In this document: piece by piece, positions 1 to 6,033 of the stretch
Layout of the letters: each line of letters begins with the position of its first letter
Numbering within the stretch: position 1 is the first letter of the stretch
Translations under genes and position numbers: made by a program
Source of the DNA: an uncultured Nitrososphaerota archaeon
GTDB taxonomy: Bacteria > Bacillota > Clostridia > Oscillospirales > Ruminococcaceae
DNA: 9,831 nt
Reading direction: 5' to 3'
NCBI GenBank assembly: GCA_934869045.1
Contig: CAKXAF010000078.1
Span: 1 to 9,831 of the forward strand
Notes under the pieces: model-generated
Told to the model about the DNA's origin: nothing
The model's input: only the letters and a program-made list of their open reading frames with translations
Databases searched by the model: none

Positions 1-1180
1 GCGGATGGTAGTGGTAGTAGATGAGCATATAGGGCTTTTCATAATGAAGGTCCTTGAGCCGGAGCATCAGCCCGGCGTTCACATCCCCCATCCAGAGGGT
101 GTCCTGGTTCAGGGAAACGTCCCACTTCCAGTCCAGCTCCCCCTTCCGGCGTCCGCCCCGCTGCCCCAGGCCCATCCAGTAGGCCGCCGTATCCAGCCGA
201 TAGGGGATTTCCAGGGCCAGGCCATCCGTCTCCACGTCCTCCCGGGCGGTGACGGTGATCTGATATTCCTGATACCCGTCGTACTCCATGGAGCCGCGGC
301 AGCGGTATTCCAACCCCCCGGCCGTCCAGAAGGATTCCCAGCTCACAACGCCCTCCCGCTCCCGGGTAAAGGCCAGGGCGCCTTTTGCCCCGGAGCGCAC
401 CCCTTTTTCGCCGAAGGAGACACCCTCCGCCAGAACGGGCCGTCCTTTTTGGAGAACGGTTTCCATATTGGGGGCGATCCGGCTTTCCAGCTGGGCCGGA
501 AGGCCGGTTTCTCCGACCAGGACCCGGTTGGCCAGCCCCTGTACGCGGTTCTTTTTCCGCCGCAGCGGGATGTAAGGGGCGGTAACGCCATCGTCAATGG
601 CAATGGTGGAGTCCAGCCAACGCAGCCGGGAATGCCGCCAGGGCTCGCTGTCGCCCCGGTCCTCCAAAACCTCTCCTGCTACGGCGATGCGGATTTTCAG
701 CGGAATCGCCTCCCTCTCCGGCAACTCCAGAAACAGCGTGCCGGAAAAATCGCCGGAGAATTCCTCTGAAAAATCCACCCCGAACCACAGCGGCTGCACC
801 CGTCCGGCTTCCAGCGTCACTTTCTTGGTCATCGCCCGTCCGAAGCAGTCGGTACCGGAAAGGTTGAAACAGTGGGGCTCCGGGAGATCCCCCTCCCAGC
901 GCACCGTCAGCGGGCCAAGCCTTTCCGTCCCTTCCCAGAACAGCGCCGCCTGGAAGGCGTAATACTCCCCTGGCCGGGCCGTTCCGCAGAGCTTCCGCGG
1001 CTCCTCCCGATCCAGCCACCGGGCCGGGAGCCGGAAAACGTCGTGTATAGGGTTTTCCCGATCCTCCGCCACCGCCAGCACCCCGTTTTCTCCATGGCGC
1101 AGACAGTAGTCCGCTTGCTGTGCCGGGGACATCATGTCCTCAGTTTCCAGCCGCCGGAAGATTTCCCGTTCTTTTTCCAT
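1..1180 (-). CDS. GH123 N-terminal / DUF6067-type glycoside hydrolase-like protein, 3' end beyond window
   Basis: This frame has no stop for 393 codons from the ATG at 1180 to the left edge, so the C-terminal part is missing. Residues 180-393 match what I recall of the GH123 N-terminal / DUF6067 family. The signs are RWLDSTIAIDDGVTAPYIPL (187-206), a later GETGLP (223-228), and a W-rich block with WMGLGQRGG (335-343), DWKWD (350-354) and WMGDVNAG (363-370). Characterised GH123 enzymes are N-acetylgalactosaminidases, but many DUF6067 proteins have unknown substrates, and the catalytic part would lie mostly outside this window. There is no signal peptide, so a cytoplasmic location is likely. 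The start follows the stop of the peptidase gene after 1 nt (TAA-A-ATG) with only a weak Shine-Dalgarno, which suggests translational coupling. An internal ATG pair (codons 16-17, near 1130-1135) preceded by GAGG is an alternative start. It is the last visible gene of the operon. The family is moderately sure; the activity is not. Confidence 0.75.
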   Translation of the reverse strand, partial: MEKEREIFRRLETEDMMSPAQQADYCLRHGENGVLAVAEDRENPIHDVFRLPARWLDREEPRKLCGTARPGEYYAFQAALFWEGTERLGPLTVRWEGDLPEPHCFNLSGTDCFGRAMTKKVTLEAGRVQPLWFGVDFSEEFSGDFSGTLFLELPEREAIPLKIRIAVAGEVLEDRGDSEPWRHSRLRWLDSTIAIDDGVTAPYIPLRRKKNRVQGLANRVLVGETGLPAQLESRIAPNMETVLQKGRPVLAEGVSFGEKGVRSGAKGALAFTREREGVVSWESFWTAGGLEYRCRGSMEYDGYQEYQITVTAREDVETDGLALEIPYRLDTAAYWMGLGQRGGRRKGELDWKWDVSLNQDTLWMGDVNAGLMLRLKDLHYEKPYMLIYYHYHP

Positions 1181-1181
1181 T

Positions 1182-2987
1182 TTATACGCCACGCGATTCC
1201 CGTCCTTCCTCACTCGTTTTCCAGGAAAGAAAGCTATTTTCCTGAAGAAATGCAAAATATTCCCGCAGAAACACAAACTGCTCCCACAGTTCTCCGTCCC
1301 GGATCTGTTTTTGCTCCCAGGCGGAAAGTACCGCGATCTCCCAGAGCGTTCTCCGGCCGTCCGCCCAGAAAAGCGGGCAGTTCAGCGCATCGTTCCAGGC
1401 GGGCTTCCAACGGCCTCCGGCCAGCTGCGGGTTCGCCGCAAAGGTCAGGCAGCCCGGCACCTCCCGCACCGGGACCCGTGCTCCGCCCATGGCGCGGGCC
1501 TCCTCCGGCATGGGGGGGATCGATGCCTCCTCCGGGATGCCCCAGCCTCCGCTGAAGCGTTCCAACGAAGCCAGTGCGCTGCGCCGGGCAAACTCCCGCA
1601 GCGGATCCGGATAGGTTTCCAGCCACTCCTCCGGCTCCTTCTGAAGACGGAGCGCCAGCCCGTCGGCCTCGTTTGCTCCCGCCGCCGCCAGCCAAAAGGC
1701 CGCCGCCCCCAGCAAAACTCCGTTCCGGTGGAGAACCTCCGGCTCGATCCGCTCCGGCGTGTCCAGGGAAGAGTGGTAGCTGAAGGCCGGCTCGGTGATC
1801 ATGGCCATCGTCGGGAATCCCCAGGCCGGATCTGCCATAATATTGTCGCTGCCCACGGAAAAGGGACGCTCCTCATAGAAAAACGCCCGTCCCTGGGTTT
1901 TCTGCCAATCCCGGACAATTGCCGGGAGAACGATATCCGCAAAGGACCAGTTGGAAATCGGATCGTGCCACAGTCCCAGATGAGCCCGGTCCACTGCTTC
2001 CGTCCCTACCATGTCGGCGACAATGCCGCAGAGATGCTTCCGGTCCGGGTGAGCCGTCAGATACCCCATAGACCCGACGCACTCGTAACCCATGACGAAG
2101 CGGATACCCCGCCGGGGCTGGGGCAGCGCCCCCCCGGCGACGAGCCGGGTCAGACTGCGGGCCAGCTCTAGGAGCATCGCGCAGCCGGAGCCATTGTCCT
2201 CAGCCCCCGGCTCGTACAGGTGGCCGTAGAGCAAAATCTCCCCCGCTTCTGGGTCACTGCCCGGAAGAAGCCCCGAAACCGTGCTGCACTCCCCGTCATA
2301 AAAACGGGTATCCACCCGGGCGTACAGCGTTACGGGTCCCTTTTCCATCTCCGCCCGGAGCCGGTTGGCATTCCGCGGGGAAAGGCTGAAGGCAAACAGA
2401 CCGGTGTCGTTGACCGGGACCTTGAAATCGTTATCCCAGCGGCTGATCTCGTCCAGACCGTCCAGGTTGTCCCGAACCCCAGGATACAGGGGAAAATACT
2501 CGCTGAGAATTCCCGCGGCTCCCCCCGAAACCGCCAGGGGGATCAGTTCCCGGGCCGGACGATTGGTAAAAAGGAGCTTCCCCGCAACGCTGGCAGGATC
2601 CGCCGCGTCCGGATCCTCCACCCGGAGGACCCCGGCGCGGATGCCCCCCTCCGGCGACGGGGCGCTGTGCATGACCAGGGAGCAGGGAACCTGCCGGTAA
2701 TCCGCCAGTCGGGTTCCGTCGGGCAGCTCCAGAACCGCCTCGTCTACATCCCAGGCACGGGGGAGGACCCAGTCGCCGTAGGCCGTCCGGCCGTCAGCCG
2801 AAAGGGGAAGCCGCTCCACCTGGGAAAGCCCCGCCTCCCGCATCCGGCTTTCGCAGGCCGCCGCCGTTTTCGCAAAGGCCGGGGTGGTGAACCACCGGTC
2901 GTTTTCCCAAATTCCCCGCAGATATTCCTGGCACCGCCCGGCATCAAAAGCCTGCTCCAGGACTGGAAAAAGCTCTGTCCAGTTCAT
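1182..2987 (-). CDS. M28-family zinc aminopeptidase-like protein with inserted PA domain
   Basis: A 601-residue cytoplasmic protein without a signal peptide. The M28 metal site can be read off: His256 in YGHLYEP, bridging Asp264 in AEDNGSG, Glu302 in YECVGS, Asp325 in VADMVG and His405 in SYHSSLDTPERI. Another SDN occurs at 380-382. Residues of about 105-235 resemble a protease-associated (PA) domain, with GKLLFTNRPARELIPLAVSG followed by GAAGIL, inserted before the catalytic fold as in many M28 peptidases. Classical M28 enzymes have a Glu-Glu pair, general base then zinc ligand. Here it reads Tyr301-Glu302, which is closer to the DUF4910 aminopeptidase-like branch as I remember it. The likely role is hydrolysis of short peptides or glycopeptides imported by the cell; the substrate is unknown. 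The AGGAGG at 2994-2999 is 6 nt before the ATG and overlaps the TAG of the upstream gene, so the two are coupled. About 170 residues after the His405 motif form a C-terminal extension I do not recognise. Confidence 0.88.
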   Translation of the reverse strand: MNWTELFPVLEQAFDAGRCQEYLRGIWENDRWFTTPAFAKTAAACESRMREAGLSQVERLPLSADGRTAYGDWVLPRAWDVDEAVLELPDGTRLADYRQVPCSLVMHSAPSPEGGIRAGVLRVEDPDAADPASVAGKLLFTNRPARELIPLAVSGGAAGILSEYFPLYPGVRDNLDGLDEISRWDNDFKVPVNDTGLFAFSLSPRNANRLRAEMEKGPVTLYARVDTRFYDGECSTVSGLLPGSDPEAGEILLYGHLYEPGAEDNGSGCAMLLELARSLTRLVAGGALPQPRRGIRFVMGYECVGSMGYLTAHPDRKHLCGIVADMVGTEAVDRAHLGLWHDPISNWSFADIVLPAIVRDWQKTQGRAFFYEERPFSVGSDNIMADPAWGFPTMAMITEPAFSYHSSLDTPERIEPEVLHRNGVLLGAAAFWLAAAGANEADGLALRLQKEPEEWLETYPDPLREFARRSALASLERFSGGWGIPEEASIPPMPEEARAMGGARVPVREVPGCLTFAANPQLAGGRWKPAWNDALNCPLFWADGRRTLWEIAVLSAWEQKQIRDGELWEQFVFLREYFAFLQENSFLSWKTSEEGRESRGV

Positions 2988-3000
2988 CCTGCTCCTCCTA
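2988..3000 (-). promoter_or_regulatory. Stop codon and Shine-Dalgarno overlap joining two operon genes
   Basis: Read on the minus strand, this stretch is TAGGAGGAGCAGG followed by the ATG of the peptidase. The TAG ends the DUF5107 gene and its last two bases begin the AGGAGG site (2994-2999). A ribosome ending the first gene would stop on the ribosome binding site of the second, so translational coupling is expected. Confidence 0.85.
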
Positions 3001-5004
3001 CTCTGTTTTCATACGGAAATCCAGCCGCTCAGGAACCGGGTATTCCTTGAGCACCCGTGCCCGGAGGGCGTCATCCTGGGGTACGCCCTCCCGAGCCGCA
3101 ACCTGGCGCATCCAGAGCTTCACCCAGAGGTCTGACAGGAGGATTTCACCCTCCCGCATATCACTGACCTCCAAATTCCGGCGGGTGAGCAACTCCAGGG
3201 CCAGGTCAAATTCCTCCAGCTCAATGGCGGCCTGAACCCGCATGGCCTGCATGCGGCCGTGACGCTGCATCTCCAAGGGAAGGCTGTCGAAAAAGTCCAC
3301 ATACCCGCTGAAATTCTCCGCCTTCAGCAGAGTTTTCCCGCACTCGATGGCTAAGGGGAGAATAGGCAGCAGCCGATACGCCTCCAACATCTCCGCCGCC
3401 TCCCGGCCGCTTCCTTTCTCCGCGTCCAGCACAGCCAAGCACCGCAGAGCCCAGCCGTTGGGAGTCCGGTTCTGCGACGTCTGAAAAGCCGTCCGCCCTT
3501 TTTCGCCGTTGCCCTGGGCGCAGTACATTACGCCCAGCTGATACCAGGCGTGCCAGTGGTCGCTGCCGTTTTTCACCGCCCGCTCCAGCAGCTCCGTCCA
3601 CTCCGGCTGGGTCAGATAGGCCGCTGGCGTTTCCTCTGGCTCAATGGCCGGGAAGCTCCCGGTTTCCAGCAGCTGCCGCCAGGGAGCCTGGTCCTCTCCC
3701 ATGGAATCCGGCTTAAAAAGCGCCTTTTCCCCGGGGAAACTGTCGCCTTCTTTCCGGCGGAGCAGTTCCAGCGCCGCCCAGCCGCTTCCGGCGGACCGCA
3801 CCGGGGCAGCGGCGTCCAGCTCTTCCCGCATCCTTTCCAGTTCCCGGTTCAGGGTTTCCCGGGGCAGATCCTGATCCAGCTGCTTTTCTACGCTGGTATA
3901 GGCCTCGGTCCAATCCGCGCTGTGGACCTTCTCCGGGTCGGCCTCCATGCAGCCATAGGCTTCCAGCCAGTCCCAGCAGGCCCGCCCCGGCATGGGGAGG
4001 TGCTCCATCTGGGTGTTGGCCAGTCCGGCCTGAATCTCCAGATACGCCCGTCCCGGCTCGGCCAGGAACTCCTGCCAGTGCCGCCCGCCGGAGCCGCTGC
4101 CCCACATAAAGAGCTTCCGCCCCTGAAGCCGGTCGGTGGACGCCTGCACCAGGCCCACGCCCTTTCCATCCAGGGCCGCTTCCCATTTGCGTCCGGCGGC
4201 GGGAATGTCGAAAAACAGATCCATGGCCCGGGGAATCCGAGTGGTATAACTGCAATCCTCTCCGTTGTATACCGGCATGGGCGCCTTAGTGAGGATCCGG
4301 CTGTAGTCGAAGCAAAAGGCCCGCTCTGCCGGAGCCAGCACCCTGGTGTCCGGGGTCTCATCCACCGCCATGTTGGACCACCAGTAGATGGGGACATCTT
4401 CGTCCCGGGTGTTGCACAGCCGGATCCGCACCAGCAGGTAGCGGGAATCCTCCGGCAGGCAAACGTCCAGCTGGTAGCTCACCTGACGGATCCGCTCCCA
4501 CTCGTACATCCGCAGTACCGGCGTCCCGTCCTTCCGGGCAAGAACGGCGGTGTGGAGGGGCGAAAGGGTATAGGGGGTGTGGCCGGTCATGCCAATGTTC
4601 CACTCCACCCCACCGCTGGTCCAGGCGTTTCTCAGGGCCAGGTTGGCCGGCTGAAACACCGGGTTTTCATGGAGCAGGGGGCGCTCCCGGACCTTGTCAT
4701 ACAGCGACCAGAGCTTGCCGCCGTACTGGGGCAGAAATACCGCCCGGAGATACCGGTTTTCCAGCACCGCGCAGGGAAACTCCCGCAGCTTCTTGTACCG
4801 GTCGTACTGATCCTGGATGCGATAGGGCAGAATTCCGGAAATCTGCCCGTAGCCGAAATACCGGCGTTCTTCCTCCGGGACCGAGGCGTCAAACTGCACA
4901 CCGCTGTGGATATCTCCTGCCGGACGAATATCGGGAAGAGGATTTTCCCCGCCCAGCATTGCGCCGGGCATTGTCAGTGTTTCGAAGGACAGAGTACTGG
5001 TCAT
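2998..5004 (-). CDS. DUF5107-domain protein with C-terminal TPR-like repeats
   Basis: A 668-residue protein without a signal peptide or membrane segment. Residues of about 45-345 carry the DUF5107 pattern: LPYRIQDQYDR (59-69), AVLENRYLRAVFLPQYGGKLWSLYDK (79-104), NPVFQPANLALRNAW (114-128), SGGVEWNIGMTGH (130-142), YEWERIR (167-173) and YWWSNMAVDE (207-216). The domain looks like a beta-sandwich of the galactose-mutarotase type, so carbohydrate binding or processing is plausible, but I know of no proven reaction. Residues of about 466-660 are helical repeats of TPR type (for example HAWYQLGVMYCAQGNGEKGRTAF). The start at 5004 is chosen because AAGGAG (5012-5017) lies 7 nt upstream. An in-frame ATG at 5046 would add 14 basic, aromatic-rich residues, lacks a ribosome binding site and would run through the divergent promoter. 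It is the first gene of the minus-strand operon. At 668 residues it seems shorter than many DUF5107-TPR proteins, which I recall as often near 1,000. Confidence 0.9.
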   Translation of the reverse strand: MTSTLSFETLTMPGAMLGGENPLPDIRPAGDIHSGVQFDASVPEEERRYFGYGQISGILPYRIQDQYDRYKKLREFPCAVLENRYLRAVFLPQYGGKLWSLYDKVRERPLLHENPVFQPANLALRNAWTSGGVEWNIGMTGHTPYTLSPLHTAVLARKDGTPVLRMYEWERIRQVSYQLDVCLPEDSRYLLVRIRLCNTRDEDVPIYWWSNMAVDETPDTRVLAPAERAFCFDYSRILTKAPMPVYNGEDCSYTTRIPRAMDLFFDIPAAGRKWEAALDGKGVGLVQASTDRLQGRKLFMWGSGSGGRHWQEFLAEPGRAYLEIQAGLANTQMEHLPMPGRACWDWLEAYGCMEADPEKVHSADWTEAYTSVEKQLDQDLPRETLNRELERMREELDAAAPVRSAGSGWAALELLRRKEGDSFPGEKALFKPDSMGEDQAPWRQLLETGSFPAIEPEETPAAYLTQPEWTELLERAVKNGSDHWHAWYQLGVMYCAQGNGEKGRTAFQTSQNRTPNGWALRCLAVLDAEKGSGREAAEMLEAYRLLPILPLAIECGKTLLKAENFSGYVDFFDSLPLEMQRHGRMQAMRVQAAIELEEFDLALELLTRRNLEVSDMREGEILLSDLWVKLWMRQVAAREGVPQDDALRARVLKEYPVPERLDFRMKTE

Positions 5005-5011
5005 AAAGCAG

Positions 5012-5017
5012 CTCCTT
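5012..5017 (-). promoter_or_regulatory. Ribosome binding site that fixes the DUF5107 start
   Basis: AAGGAG on the minus strand, 7 nt before the ATG at 5004. It decides for this start over the ATG at 5046, which has no comparable site. Confidence 0.85.
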
Positions 5018-5039
5018 TTTTTAAAATAAAAATTTTTGA

Positions 5040-5068
5040 TTGACAAAACGGCGGGATACTCGTATAAT
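5040..5068 (+). promoter_or_regulatory. Perfect-consensus sigma-70 (SigA) promoter for the acetyltransferase gene
   Basis: The -35 box TTGACA (5040-5045) and -10 box TATAAT (5063-5068) both match the consensus fully and are separated by the ideal 17 bp. A run of A and T (5015-5037) lies directly upstream and could act as an UP element. Transcription should start near 5075, leaving a leader of about 20 nt. No equally good promoter for the divergent minus-strand operon is visible in the same gap. Confidence 0.9.
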
Positions 5069-5086
5069 TTAAACCAAACTTAACCC
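5068..5086. repeat. Short imperfect direct repeat over the start-site region
   Basis: TTTAAACC (5068-5075) and CTTAACCC (5079-5086) agree at 6 of 8 positions and are spaced 11 bp apart, about one helical turn. They lie between the -10 box and the acetyltransferase gene. On the other strand they sit upstream of the DUF5107 gene. This could be a binding site for an AraC-type regulator or chance in an AT-rich gap; support is weak. Confidence 0.25.
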
Positions 5087-5095
5087 AGATAGGGG

Positions 5096-5935
5096 ATGCT
5101 GCATGTGCAAAACGGAAGAACCGCTTCAGAATTGGCTCAGGACCTGCGCGAACTCGGCGTTCGGGATGGCGATCTGCTCTACGTTCACACCTCTTTGAAA
5201 CAGATCGGATGGCTGGAAAACGGTCCGCAGACTCTCATCCAGGCGTTTCAGGAGATGCTGGGAGAGGACGGCACCCTGGCCGCACCGACCCATACCCTTT
5301 CCTTTCCCGGCCGTGGCGCGCCGCCTTACCGCGCCGGCCAGACGCCTACCGTGCTGGGGGCCGTTCCGGAGGCTCTGCGCCAATATCCCGGTGCCCTTCG
5401 CAGCGGCCACGCATCCCATTCCTCTGCGGCTCTGGGCCGCCTGGCGGAATTTTTGACGGCCACCCACGACCCCTGTCACGCTCTGGGGGAAAACTCCCCC
5501 CTGTTCCGCATTTACCGCTCCGGAGGACGGGTTCTTCTTCTGGGAGTGGGACAGACGGTGAACACCATGCTGCACCTGGCGGAATCCCTGGCCGGAATGC
5601 CTTACGTCCGCCTCCCCTATGACGCCTCCTGGGGTCCCGACACTTGGGAGATCCTGCCGGACGGATCCACGGTCCGGCACACCCAGGTGGAATTTCCCGG
5701 ATGCAGCGAGGAATTTGACCGGATGGACCAGTTGTTCCGGCAGCACGGCATCGTCCGCACCGGTCGTGTAGGCAATGCCCGCGCCATGCTCCTGGAGGCC
5801 GGACCAATGGTGGAGCTGACCGTCGATGCGCTTCAGAAAACCCCCTGGCTGTTCCTGTGCAGCGATGCGGCCTGTCCCTGCTGCCCAGCGCGCCGGGCAG
5901 CTCTCGCCGGGCTAGGCATCCAGCTTCCCCGCTAA
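5096..5935 (+). CDS. AAC(3)-fold (antibiotic_NAT) acetyl-CoA-dependent N-acetyltransferase
   Basis: A 279-residue protein of usual length for the AAC(3) / YokD superfamily, which transfers acetyl groups from acetyl-CoA to amines. Seen in order are VHTSLKQIGWLENGPQTLI (30-48), GEDGTLAAPTHT (56-67), VPEALRQYPGALRSGHASHS (90-109), HALGENSPL (128-136) and LLLGVGQTVNTMLHLAE (147-163). These correspond to family motifs including the conserved His of the S-H-x-x-H-S region and the HLAE end. The C-terminal tail has clustered cysteines (C255, C260, C262, C263), suggesting a metal or structural site. The context is a two-component system and a catabolic operon, so the natural substrate may be an amino sugar or other amine rather than a drug; that is inference. 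The start is uncertain. The ATG at 5096 directly abuts AGGGG (5091-5095), while the in-frame GTG at 5105 has 9 nt spacing and would remove 3 residues. Confidence 0.88.
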   Translation: MLHVQNGRTASELAQDLRELGVRDGDLLYVHTSLKQIGWLENGPQTLIQAFQEMLGEDGTLAAPTHTLSFPGRGAPPYRAGQTPTVLGAVPEALRQYPGALRSGHASHSSAALGRLAEFLTATHDPCHALGENSPLFRIYRSGGRVLLLGVGQTVNTMLHLAESLAGMPYVRLPYDASWGPDTWEILPDGSTVRHTQVEFPGCSEEFDRMDQLFRQHGIVRTGRVGNARAMLLEAGPMVELTVDALQKTPWLFLCSDAACPCCPARRAALAGLGIQLPR

Positions 5936-6033
5936 TTCTATCATACCGTATTTCGGAGGAAAAAAGTAGGCCTTAAGCTTAACATTTCTGCTGTTTTTTA
6001 AACAACCGGTTTTGACTAGGAGGAGGAATCCGA
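5936..6033 (+). other. 98-nt gap before the response regulator, with small palindromes and no clear promoter
   Basis: The gap holds a 10-bp palindrome TTAAGCTTAA (5973-5982), a weak T-rich hairpin around 5992-6004 (TGTTT/AAACA) and an 8-bp palindrome AACCGGTT (6004-6011). TTAACA (5979-5984) resembles a -35 box but has no -10 box at a sensible distance. No GC-rich stem followed by a T run is present, so read-through from the acetyltransferase promoter is possible. A GGAGGA at about 5955-5960 has no start codon after it. Confidence 0.4.
6018..6027 (+). promoter_or_regulatory. Strong ribosome binding site of the response regulator gene
   Basis: AGGAGGAGGA ends 6 nt before the ATG at 6034. It gives three overlapping anti-Shine-Dalgarno matches and fixes this start. 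Confidence 0.85.

Noticed and set aside
5..769. A 254-codon plus-strand frame at the left edge
   Set aside because: It is antisense to the GH123-like frame, which stays open to the edge and carries the family motifs. This product resembles no known protein.
1134..2171. A 345-codon open frame on the plus strand
   Set aside because: It is antisense to the M28-type peptidase, which has a complete metal site, and its product is low-complexity and rich in Arg and Pro.
3550..5043. A 497-codon open frame on the plus strand
   Set aside because: It lies wholly opposite the DUF5107 gene, whose conserved motifs fix the minus strand as coding. The product has no recognisable domain, and GC-rich codons keep the opposite frame free of stops.
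5002..5046. Earlier start for the DUF5107 gene at 5046
   Set aside because: No ribosome binding site precedes it, the added residues come from the AT-rich promoter region, and a good site lies 7 nt before the ATG at 5004.
5096..5935. Calling the acetyltransferase an aminoglycoside resistance gene
   Set aside because: The family includes non-resistance members, no mobile element is adjacent, and the neighbours suggest metabolism.
5985..6012. Terminator between the acetyltransferase and regulator genes
   Set aside because: Only a 5-bp A/T stem is possible and there is no GC-rich stem followed by a T run.
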